59,842 nt of DNA from a virus. The stretch covers positions 1-59,842 of IMG/VR virus record IMGVR_UViG_3300022924_000019; one strand, written 5' to 3'. The position numbers and the translations under genes are program-made. The notes under the pieces are model-generated. The model saw only the letters and a program-made list of their open reading frames with translations, had not been told where the DNA came from and did no database searches. Positions 40,244-47,280 of the stretch are shown here, one piece after another; within the stretch, counting starts at the first letter, position 1; each line of letters begins with the position of its first letter.

Positions 40244-40916
40244 GGTACGCATCCGCCAATCGGTCGATGGCATCCGTTAGTTTGGCGACCCGAACCATCA
40301 ACGGGACCTGAGAGAGATCCGGGACCAAATCTTCCGGAGGCCGCTCAAGCAAGATATCAGGGAGCGGCGGATCGCCTCGCCGCCAGACCCACCACGAGCA
40401 ATCCATTAGCGGGCTGTCCCCGCGCTCTTCCTTGAGGAACGCGAGGCGCCAAGTCACCGGGTAGACGGCAGTCGGTGTGAACTGCCGCCAGAGCTTCCGG
40501 CGGCTCTTCGTATGCCAGTAGTTCGACTTCAGCAGCAGCGCGGTCAGCGGCGAGAACGCGACGCACCTCTTGATGAAGTCTTCGGCCAGGGCGAAGGGCG
40601 GGTTGGTGATGATAGGGACGCTAGGGAAAGACCGCGTTTGCAGAAAGTCCACATGCGGCGTCCCGTAGCCAGTCCGGCGAATGTCACTGGCGATGACGGG
40701 ATGCCCGAGGGCACGGAAAACCCGTGCAATCTCCCCCGTTCCGCAAGCGGGGTCGCTGACCTCGCACCCCGGCTCTAGTCGAAGGTGAGGATAGAGCGCG
40801 ACCGTCGCTTCCGGCGGCGTCGGATAGAAATCGGACGGCTTGCGTTTGTGCCGCCTCATGCTTTCGACGACGGCGGATGCAACGTTGTGCGCCGGCCAGT
40901 CAGGGTTCCCGCTCAT
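40236..40916 (-). CDS. DNA N6-adenine methyltransferase-like protein, 226 aa
   Basis: Motif I DPACGTG at 55-61 and motif IV TNPPF at 104-108 give the AdoMet and base-flipping sites of amino-methyltransferases; YPTPPEATVAL near 31-41 is a usual upstream element. No target recognition domain is obvious. The C-terminus ends with a helix LTDAIDRLADAYHG like some neighbours. Could protect phage DNA from restriction; no partner nuclease is encoded. Target site unknown. Confidence 0.8.
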   Translation of the reverse strand: MSGNPDWPAHNVASAVVESMRRHKRKPSDFYPTPPEATVALYPHLRLEPGCEVSDPACGTGEIARVFRALGHPVIASDIRRTGYGTPHVDFLQTRSFPSVPIITNPPFALAEDFIKRCVAFSPLTALLLKSNYWHTKSRRKLWRQFTPTAVYPVTWRLAFLKEERGDSPLMDCSWWVWRRGDPPLPDILLERPPEDLVPDLSQVPLMVRVAKLTDAIDRLADAYHG

Positions 40917-41206
40917 TCGCCTTGCTCCGGAAATGATTTCTCGAACGCCGCCGCCAGACGATCAATCGCCTCGCCCAGTTTACAGGGCAGCTCGACGAGG
41001 CCGCAGTTGACCGCGACCTTCATCAGCGCCTCATCGGCCGTCGCTCCAACCTCGCAGTTGAAGTACTTCGGGTCTTGGTCCGACCGGATGGCCGCAAGCC
41101 AACGCCGATCCCCTACATACCAGCGACCTTGAACCTGTCGGTGAAGCCCGGTCAGGCACAAGAGGTCTTCGGCCAGTTTCTCGTTGATCTCGTCGATGCT
41201 AACCAC
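40913..41206 (-). CDS. Small hypothetical protein, 97 aa
   Basis: GTG start at 41206, overlapping the upstream stop; its end overlaps the methyltransferase start. N-terminal helix (EINEKLAEDLL), a beta part (GRWYVGDRRWLAAI) and a C-terminal helix LGEAIDRLAAAFEKSF. A copy of the palindrome (40929-40941) lies within its 3' end. No family recognised. Confidence 0.55.
   Translation of the reverse strand: MVSIDEINEKLAEDLLCLTGLHRQVQGRWYVGDRRWLAAIRSDQDPKYFNCEVGATADEALMKVAVNCGLVELPCKLGEAIDRLAAAFEKSFPEQGE
40929..40941. promoter_or_regulatory. Copy of the genome-wide palindrome
   Basis: GGAAATGATTTCT, inside the 3' end of a small gene, about 25 nt before the methyltransferase start codon in leftward reading. 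Confidence 0.55.
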
Positions 41207-41684
41207 GGGGCGTTTCCAGTGCGATGCAGAGGCGGTCGATCTGTCGGCCGATGGCCTCTAGGCGGCCCTCAAACGTCTTGGTACGGTCAATACGGTGTCC
41301 CGGAGGCCCTGGGGGCGGCGTCTCGCGGAAAATGCGGTAGAGGCCGCCGTAGAGCTTGCCCTTATCGACCTCGCCGTAAAACGTTCGAGGGAAGGTGGTC
41401 TCCGAATGGTTGCTCAGCCGCGCCATCGCGAACACCTCGCGCACCGTCTGGGCATCGTACCCGTTCCACTTCTGCGAGGTCACCAGATCGAAGAGTTCCT
41501 GGCCGGCCTCCGTCAACCGCAGCGCCCCAGGCCACGTTCGGCCGTCCGTATCGACATTCGGATCGAGCCAGAGCATCCCGTTGTCCGCGAAACGGCCGGC
41601 GCACGGGCGCAAGACCTCGGGCACGACTGGAAACGCCTCAAGGAACTCTCGGGCTCGCGGGTCGATGTAGAGAAGATCGGTCAT
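41199..41684 (-). CDS. Hypothetical protein, 161 aa
   Basis: ATG at 41684 in a small overlap with the next upstream gene. The middle is compositionally ordinary; near residue 138 it ends with a helix GRLEAIGRQIDRLCIALE, the same IDRL pattern as its neighbours. No family recognised. Confidence 0.55.
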   Translation of the reverse strand: MTDLLYIDPRAREFLEAFPVVPEVLRPCAGRFADNGMLWLDPNVDTDGRTWPGALRLTEAGQELFDLVTSQKWNGYDAQTVREVFAMARLSNHSETTFPRTFYGEVDKGKLYGGLYRIFRETPPPGPPGHRIDRTKTFEGRLEAIGRQIDRLCIALETPRG

Positions 41685-41977
41685 TTCTTTTTCCTCCGGA
41701 CAGCCTTGCGCGTCGGGATAGTTGGGTCGTTCACGGACCCGGACAAGGCGCCGCTTTCGATCTTCGCCCAGGTCTCTAGCCGGTCGGTGGCTCGCGCCAG
41801 GGCCTCAAGCGATCCTCTGATCCCGGCCCGCGGGGAAATCCGGTCGCAAGCCGCGACAGCCTTTCCCTCCCAGGTACACCGCGCATGGCAGTACGCGACG
41901 CCGGGGTTGATCTCGCGCCGATCAAGGTGACTGCACTCCCCGCACGTCCTGCCGTCGTCTAGCCGGTATCCCATCAT
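41681..41977 (-). CDS. Small Cys-rich protein, 98 aa
   Basis: ATGATG at 41977 overlaps the polymerase stop; a start inside the polymerase gene is unlikely. Cysteines in CGECSHLD, then YCHARCTWEG and a later CDRIS suggest one or two zinc sites. A helix SLEALARATDRLETW follows and the tail is Lys/Arg-rich (TRKAVRRKKK). No family recognised. Confidence 0.55.
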   Translation of the reverse strand: MMGYRLDDGRTCGECSHLDRREINPGVAYCHARCTWEGKAVAACDRISPRAGIRGSLEALARATDRLETWAKIESGALSGSVNDPTIPTRKAVRRKKK

Positions 41978-44157
41978 CAGTCCTTCCGATAGAAGGCAGC
42001 CTGCCACCCGGCGGCGCCCAAGGGCATTCCTTCAGCCCAGTCAATCTTCCGCGTCATGATCTCGCGAAGACCCTCGACCGTAAACAGGTTCGAGCCCTTG
42101 CGGATGAGCGCGATGATTTCGTCGTGGACGTGACCGACGATAGGCCAACCCGCCTCCCAGGCTCGCATCAGACCAATCGCCAGGATATCGCGGGCGATGG
42201 CCTGAACGATGTTCTCGGTCATCTTGCCGCCGTGAGAGAGGACCCGGACCCACCCGTTGCCGTTCTGCTGCTTCCCCATGTAGGAGAAGTTCCACTTGTA
42301 GATTGGTTCGCCGTCCGGATGCTCGGGCGTAGGGTCGCCCCTGTAGTTCATCAGGACCCGCTCCATGCGGGGCTTGTAGTAGTAGATCCGGCGACCCGAG
42401 GGCAGCTTGATCGTCATATACGGCCCCATCATCTCGTAGACGACAGGGACAGGGATCTTCCGGCCGCCGATGAAGATAATGGGCGCGACCGCCCGCTTGG
42501 TCTTCATGGCCGTCTCAAGAGCCTTCTCAAGCGCGTACCAGAGCTTCGGAATCTCTGGATAGACCGTGCGGAACAGCTTCACGGCCTTGTGGCTGTCGGC
42601 TTGGGACAGATTGATGCCCATGTTCTCGGCGTAGCCCCAAAGGCCCGTTCTCTTGCCGCCCTGAAGGTCGCCGCCGCCTAGGCGGAAGCCCGCACCGAGA
42701 ACGGCTGGCTTCGAGTTCGTCCGCTCTTCCTTGGTGACGTCGTCGTACTCCTTCGAGTACAGCTCTTGGCCGAAGTCCTTGTACGGGTCTTTACCGCTGC
42801 TGATGACTTCGAGAAGACGTTGACAACCGGATACCCAGGCAATCGTGCAGGTCTCAATCGAGGCCAAGTCGGACGCCAGAAGCTCGTAGCCCTCGGGAGC
42901 CCGGATCGCGGATCGCACGGTGCCGGCCAGGGCGTTCATCGGCTCCTTGACCGATAGCGCCAGCCCCTCGTAGTCGTTATTCCTGATCAGATTGGTGACC
43001 ATCTCAAGTACGAGGTCTTCGGGCAGACCGAAGTCAATCGCCGCCTTGCACATTTCAAGGATTTTCGGCGTTCGGGGCAAGTTGTGCTGCTGGAACCCCC
43101 GACCGGCCCAACGCTGCGTTCGGGATGCCCCGGCGAACTGATAGGCGAACCGAAGCCGGTCGTCTTCGCCTACGAGCCGGACCAGGGCGTCATATTTCCG
43201 CGTGGACGTCCGGGCAGTCTGCTGACGGAAGAGAAGTGCCTGAACCGCCTCTCCGGCCAGGGGGCCGCCTTCGAAATCGGCCGGCTCGGCATACTCGTCG
43301 TCGTAAATCTCGACCTCAACTCCTGCTTCGTCCGCATTCTCGTTGAGGACCTTCTTGACGGTCTCTTTTTGAAGGTCGTCGAACCAGTAGCCCCGCTCCT
43401 TGAGCCACCCGAGAAGCTGGGGGACGCTGTTGGGGTTATCGAGGCCCGTCAGATCGACCAGGGCCTCTGTCAGCTCGGCCTTGCGTCGGGCCGCCATGGT
43501 GATCGCGTTGCGGGCGAAGCCCATGTCAATCGGCAGGCCGATATCGTTGATCTGCTGATCGAGATGATAGAGGTCCCATTCGAACTCAGGGACCGGGAAC
43601 TTGATCAGGCGCCGCTTGATGCCCTTTTCGGTGACCACGTCGCCGCAGTTGTAGTCCTTGAACAGCTCCCAGTCCTCGGGATCGGTCAGCGAGTTGCGCC
43701 AGACCAGGGAGTTCTTCTTGGTGATCTTCTGGGGCTTGCAGAACAGGTTGATCAGGCGCTTGCCGTCCTTGATCTTCTGCTGATCCTCGGGCAGCCCGAC
43801 TTGCTCGCCGACCTGGGCGAGCGTTCCGGTGAACGACTGCATGTAGGCGAGAACCTGAGTGCAGCGCCAGCTCTTGTAGTCCGTCTTGATCCCCAGTCGT
43901 CGGATCGCCATGACCCGCTCGAACTGAGCGTTGAAAGCCCATTTGGTGACGTGGGGGTCTTCGAGAGCTTCGATCAGCTCCTTGGGGGGCGGCCCGTCGT
44001 CCGCATCCCAGTGCTTGATCGGGTCCTTGTCGAAGCTGTACGCCCCCATGATGATCTTGGTGGACGGATGCGCAGAATAGCGGTCGAGACCGACTGACTT
44101 CGGTCCCCCGAAGTCCAGTTCAGACTTAGATTCCCAGTCAAGATTTAGCGTGGTCAT
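41977..44157 (-). CDS. DNA polymerase I-like family A polymerase, 726 aa
   Basis: ATG 44157 (MTTLNLDWESKSELDF) is preferred to an upstream GTG. LDWESKSEL resembles the first exonuclease DxE motif. Polymerase motif A is LLASDLASIE with Asp430; motif B is around NSKPAVLGAGFRLGGG; motif C is GHVHDEI at about 675-681 with the catalytic Asp/Glu. This is the long-known cassette polymerase encoded with DUF2815 and VRR-NUC. Replicates phage DNA. Confidence 0.92.
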   Translation of the reverse strand: MTTLNLDWESKSELDFGGPKSVGLDRYSAHPSTKIIMGAYSFDKDPIKHWDADDGPPPKELIEALEDPHVTKWAFNAQFERVMAIRRLGIKTDYKSWRCTQVLAYMQSFTGTLAQVGEQVGLPEDQQKIKDGKRLINLFCKPQKITKKNSLVWRNSLTDPEDWELFKDYNCGDVVTEKGIKRRLIKFPVPEFEWDLYHLDQQINDIGLPIDMGFARNAITMAARRKAELTEALVDLTGLDNPNSVPQLLGWLKERGYWFDDLQKETVKKVLNENADEAGVEVEIYDDEYAEPADFEGGPLAGEAVQALLFRQQTARTSTRKYDALVRLVGEDDRLRFAYQFAGASRTQRWAGRGFQQHNLPRTPKILEMCKAAIDFGLPEDLVLEMVTNLIRNNDYEGLALSVKEPMNALAGTVRSAIRAPEGYELLASDLASIETCTIAWVSGCQRLLEVISSGKDPYKDFGQELYSKEYDDVTKEERTNSKPAVLGAGFRLGGGDLQGGKRTGLWGYAENMGINLSQADSHKAVKLFRTVYPEIPKLWYALEKALETAMKTKRAVAPIIFIGGRKIPVPVVYEMMGPYMTIKLPSGRRIYYYKPRMERVLMNYRGDPTPEHPDGEPIYKWNFSYMGKQQNGNGWVRVLSHGGKMTENIVQAIARDILAIGLMRAWEAGWPIVGHVHDEIIALIRKGSNLFTVEGLREIMTRKIDWAEGMPLGAAGWQAAFYRKD

Positions 44158-44180
44158 GAACTTGGCCCCAGACACAATAC

Positions 44181-44209
44181 GAGCCCCGACCCCACCGGAA
44201 TCGGGGCTC
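44181..44209 (-). terminator. Hairpin between the DUF2815 and polymerase genes
   Basis: GAGCCCCGA/TCGGGGCTC, 9-bp perfect stem with 11-nt loop. On the minus strand it is followed by GTATTG, so it is a weak terminator or attenuator. The palindrome at 44217-44229 precedes it in the leftward direction. Confidence 0.6.
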
Positions 44210-44216
44210 GCAAGTC

Positions 44217-44229
44217 GGAAATGACTTCC
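44217..44229. promoter_or_regulatory. Copy of the genome-wide palindrome in an intergenic gap
   Basis: GGAAATGACTTCC, 8 nt from a hairpin (44181-44209), between DUF2815 and polymerase genes. Confidence 0.7.
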
Positions 44230-44240
44230 GAGACTACGGC

Positions 44241-44855
44241 CTACAGGTCGTCGTCATCGTCCTCGTCGAAGCCCGAGCTGTCGTCATCGACCGCCTCGAA
44301 GGTCTCGTCGATGGCGTCCTCGCCGATCCGACCTTCGCCGAACTCTTCGTCTTCCCGCTTGACCTGAACGGCCACGAGCCCGGCGTTGATCTTCTTGCCG
44401 TGTTCGTTGTCCTGCCACCAGGGCTTGATCAGGATATCGCCCCAGTAGCCAGGACGAACCAGCGTCTTGATCTTGTTCTGGGGGATCGGGCGGGTGTCCT
44501 TGCCGCGAACCGAGGGCGGATCGTCCTCGGCCGACGAGGCATTCAGCGTGTAGTGGCCGAACGCTTCTTCCTTGGAGCCCTGGTCGCCGTCGCGCAGGAA
44601 CTTGTCCTTGGAAGCCATGGCCGGGACCTTGTTGTCCGCGAGCATCTTGTCCATGTACTTCTTCAGCAGGTTCTTGGCCGGCTTGTGGGTGCCCTTGGGC
44701 ATCAGGCCGACGATGGTATGCTTCTTCCGTTCCTTCTCGCTCTTCGACCAGGGGGCATCGACGTGCGGGTACGAGAAACGCACGTTCTGAACGAGGATCG
44801 AGCCGTCGCTGTAAACTTTGCAGTTGGCGACTTCTTCAACAATAGTCCGGGCCAT
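44241..44855 (-). CDS. DUF2815, single-strand-annealing/ssDNA-binding-like protein, 204 aa
   Basis: ATG at 44855 with AAGGAAC upstream. The DUF2815 pattern is present: NVRFSYPHVDAPWSKSEKE, TIVGLMPKGTHKPAKNLL, PPSVRGKDTRPIP and a KINAGLVAVQVKREDEEFGEGRIGE-like end split here. It is encoded next to DUF2800 in the phage replication cassette; members are OB-fold-like DNA-binding proteins. The tail ends in DEDDDDDL, the most extreme acidic end of this genome, like an SSB tail. Confidence 0.85.
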   Translation of the reverse strand: MARTIVEEVANCKVYSDGSILVQNVRFSYPHVDAPWSKSEKERKKHTIVGLMPKGTHKPAKNLLKKYMDKMLADNKVPAMASKDKFLRDGDQGSKEEAFGHYTLNASSAEDDPPSVRGKDTRPIPQNKIKTLVRPGYWGDILIKPWWQDNEHGKKINAGLVAVQVKREDEEFGEGRIGEDAIDETFEAVDDDSSGFDEDDDDDL

Positions 44856-44898
44856 CTTGTGTTCCTTCTGGCTTTTTCGGCTTTACGGTTTTTCGGCT

Positions 44899-46347
44899 TT
44901 AGAGGTCATCATCCGAGACAGGCTCGAATACTGACCCGACGTCTTCCAGTTCTTCTCGGGTATCCTTGAGAAGAACCAGAGTTGGTCGTCCCGGAGCGCG
45001 ATTCACTAACGGGGCGAGCAAGGATGCCGCTCGACTCTTGGTAAGTCCAGCAGCTTTTAGTTTCTCTTCCGCCTTCGCGGGCGAAATGACTTCGGTGATC
45101 TCGATCTCGTCTTCCGGAACGCCCAGGAACTCAAGCTCCTCGGCCACGGTCGTCGGATCGACCCATTTGCGGTCGCCGTCCCGGCCGTCTACGACCTTCC
45201 AGGGGGTGACGTCGTCACCGTTCTTGTTGCCCCGGTACAGCAGCTCGGCCGCCACGTCCTTGAACCACGCCTCCATCACCTTGCGATAGGTCAGAACCTT
45301 CGCCATCTGGGCCGTAGTCATAGTGCTGGCTGAAGGCGGCGTCAGAGCGAAGCCCCGGTCGTCCAAGAGCTTCTTGGTCGACTCCATGTCGGCCGTGGTG
45401 AGGACGCGGAATTCGCCTTCGATCACCCCGTTGTCGTCGCGCATGACGGTCGCTTCCTCTACGGCGTCGAACACGCCTTCCGTGAGATCGTGGGCCAGCG
45501 CCACCTTGGCAACGCACGTCGCCTTCACCTTGCACCAGCGGCAGCCCTTTGGCGAGGCGGCCCGTGGGGCGTCCGGCTGCCACGCCAGGGCAGCACGAAC
45601 CTTCACGTACTCGGCGAACGCCAGCAGCTCTTCTCGCGTGGTTTCCCAGACGTCGAAATGCGAGAGCCGGGGCTGCGCGATACGAATGACGATCCGCTCG
45701 AAGTGGAAACGGGCGTCGAACTTCAAGAAGAACCCGATTGCGTAGAGCATCGCTTGCGGATTGCCGTTGAACTTCCCATCGACCAGGGCTCGCGGATCGT
45801 TCGCGTCCTCGGCGGCGAAGACGATGTTGTCCGGCGAACGGCCCATCTTCAAGTCGGTGATCGTCAGGACACCCGGCTCGCAGGCAGCGTGGTCCGCCGT
45901 GCCGCCCTGGTTCGGAAGCGGGGTCAGTTCGGAGAAGTAGACCTTGGTCTCGACGAACTGGGTTCCGGGGAGCGTGACGCACCACTTCACGTACTGCCGA
46001 ACGTAGGCCACCATCTCCGAGTCGATCAGGATATCGAACGACTCCCGCCGCTCCTTGATCGTCTTGGTGGTCCCGATCAGAGCGGTCGGGCAGCATTCGT
46101 CGATCCACTCTTCTAGACCCAGCTCGCCCATCTCGCTTTCGGCGAGTTCGTTGAGCCAGATTTCGCCGACCTCATGGCCCACCGTTCCGTAGGCCGCGTC
46201 CTCGCCTGCATCATCTTCGGCAAGAAGGTTCGGGATCAGGGAGCCCGAACAGAAGAGCCACATGTAAGACCCGGACGGAGCGAAGATCGAGTGATCTCCG
46301 AGCGCCTTTTGAATGGCGTCAAGGTCTAGGCCGTGATGCTCGGACAT
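44899..46347 (-). CDS. DUF2800, PD-(D/E)XK exonuclease-like, 482 aa
   Basis: ATG at 46347 directly after a copy of the palindrome. DUF2800 features: PSGSYMWLFCSGSL, TVGHEVGEIW, EWIDECCPT, then ETKVYFSELTPLPNQGGTADHAA, with TITDLKMGRS as the nuclease core; a Cys set in CRWCKVKATC could hold the iron-sulphur cluster of AddB/Cas4-like nucleases. Its partner DUF2815 is next. Likely processes DNA ends in replication or recombination. Ends EPVSDDDL. Confidence 0.85.
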   Translation of the reverse strand: MSEHHGLDLDAIQKALGDHSIFAPSGSYMWLFCSGSLIPNLLAEDDAGEDAAYGTVGHEVGEIWLNELAESEMGELGLEEWIDECCPTALIGTTKTIKERRESFDILIDSEMVAYVRQYVKWCVTLPGTQFVETKVYFSELTPLPNQGGTADHAACEPGVLTITDLKMGRSPDNIVFAAEDANDPRALVDGKFNGNPQAMLYAIGFFLKFDARFHFERIVIRIAQPRLSHFDVWETTREELLAFAEYVKVRAALAWQPDAPRAASPKGCRWCKVKATCVAKVALAHDLTEGVFDAVEEATVMRDDNGVIEGEFRVLTTADMESTKKLLDDRGFALTPPSASTMTTAQMAKVLTYRKVMEAWFKDVAAELLYRGNKNGDDVTPWKVVDGRDGDRKWVDPTTVAEELEFLGVPEDEIEITEVISPAKAEEKLKAAGLTKSRAASLLAPLVNRAPGRPTLVLLKDTREELEDVGSVFEPVSDDDL

Positions 46348-46349
46348 AC

Positions 46350-46362
46350 GGAAGTGATTTCC
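46350..46362. promoter_or_regulatory. Copy of the genome-wide palindrome directly before the DUF2800 start
   Basis: GGAAGTGATTTCC, exact match, 2 nt from the ATG of DUF2800 in leftward reading. Confidence 0.72.
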
Positions 46363-46440
46363 ACTTTTGGGGCTTTCGGGTGAGGCTGCCGACCGGTTAT
46401 CCGGGTCGAATTACGGGACTGTGCCCCAGCCTCGCCAGAA

Positions 46441-46475
46441 AGCCCCGGCCCTTCGGGGGGAGTAGGGCCGGGGCT
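46441..46475 (-). terminator. Hairpin terminator upstream of DUF2800
   Basis: AGCCCCGGCCC/GGGCCGGGGCT, 11 perfect pairs and a 13-nt loop; leftward it is followed by TTCTGG. Sits between the 118-aa gene and DUF2800, so transcription of the long operon must pass it (partial terminator or antitermination). Confidence 0.7.
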
Positions 46476-46490
46476 CCGAGGACGCGAAGA

Positions 46491-46847
46491 CTAGATATCG
46501 TCTTCGTCGTCTTCGTCGGGCTCGTCGGTCGCCGCCAGGGCTTCCGAGCAGGCCGAGACGGCCTTGTCGAACTTCTCGGGCATGTTCAGCAGATCGGCGA
46601 GCTTGGCGCCGGTCTTGCCCACGACGGCTTCGATCAGCTCCTTGGCGACCGGGGCGCCCTTCTTCTCCTTCACTTCGAGGATCGCGGCTTGCACCTGATC
46701 CGCGTTGTTCTTCGGAGCGTCGGCGGCGGCCTTCTTGGTGCCGGCCTTCTTCTCGCTGGTCGCCGCGGCGGTCGGGGCCTTGCCGCCTTGCACGGCGATC
46801 AGTTGTTCGATGACGCCGATCAGGCGGTCGATTTTCTCTTCGAGCAT
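46491..46847 (-). CDS. Small Lys/Ala-rich protein with acidic end, 118 aa
   Basis: ATG at 46847, AGAAAGAG upstream. The N-terminal helix LEEKIDRLIGVIEQLIAVQ could be a coiled coil; next a Lys/Ala linker (ATSEKKAGTKKAAADAPK), a helical domain (AAILEVKEKKG...LIEAVVG) and an acidic tail ending DEPDEDDEDDI. First gene of the leftward block, facing the YdaS-like regulator, so probably early and regulatory or replicative. No family recognised. Confidence 0.6.
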   Translation of the reverse strand: MLEEKIDRLIGVIEQLIAVQGGKAPTAAATSEKKAGTKKAAADAPKNNADQVQAAILEVKEKKGAPVAKELIEAVVGKTGAKLADLLNMPEKFDKAVSACSEALAATDEPDEDDEDDI

Positions 46848-46889
46848 GGTGTCTCTTTCTCAAAATGGAGGATGGCCCGCTAAGGGACG

Positions 46890-46985
46890 ATCTGCACTAA
46901 AACCGATTCGGTTGTTTAGATCAAGTGTTACCGAAGCGAATAATGTTCTTGTTGTTTCGCTCGACTCTGACTAGCGATATCGTGA
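46890..46985. promoter_or_regulatory. Divergent switch region with palindromic operator
   Basis: AACCGATTCGGTT at 46901-46913 is a perfect 6+6 palindrome. For the leftward gene, TTGATC (46918-46923 on the minus strand), 17 bp and TTTAGT put the palindrome in the spacer. For the rightward gene, TTGTTT at 46952-46957, 17 bp, CGATAT at 46975-46980. A second inverted repeat AAGCGAA/TTTCGCT is at 46934-46960. The YdaS-like protein is a natural candidate to bind it. Confidence 0.6.
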
Positions 46986-47005
46986 AACCGTGCAAGGAGA
47001 TTCGG

Positions 47006-47278
47006 ATGAACGTGCCTATGCCGCAATGGCTTGACACTATCGCCGACGAAGATCAGGACGCCGCCCGTTCTCGCTTTCTGCTGAGATTGGCGGCGCTTTA
47101 CCATTCGCCCGAAGGTAAGCTGAACACACTTTCTGAAGCTGTCGGGTTCTCGCCCAACAGTCTTGCTCAGCTTTATCGGGTGTCCGCCCCCCTGGCCGTC
47201 TCTCTCGAAGAGCTGCTGGGCCGCGACAACTTCCCCCGCGAGCTGTTCCGCCCAGATCTGTTCCGCACCGAGGCGTGA
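47006..47278 (+). CDS. YdaS/Cro-like helix-turn-helix regulator, 90 aa
   Basis: ATG 47006 has AAGGAGA 5 nt upstream, better than the longer frame from 46925. The helix-turn-helix is about residues 40-65 (LNTLSEAVGFSPNSLAQLY), followed by an extended end VSLEELLG and FPRELFRPDLF. This end is characteristic of YdaS/Cro-type proteins (vtRedLRPdlf). Such proteins act as repressors or antitoxins. It stands divergent to the leftward block, so it could control the switch; it could also bind the genome-wide palindrome. Confidence 0.75.
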   Translation: MNVPMPQWLDTIADEDQDAARSRFLLRLAALYHSPEGKLNTLSEAVGFSPNSLAQLYRVSAPLAVSLEELLGRDNFPRELFRPDLFRTEA

Positions 47279-47280
47279 CC

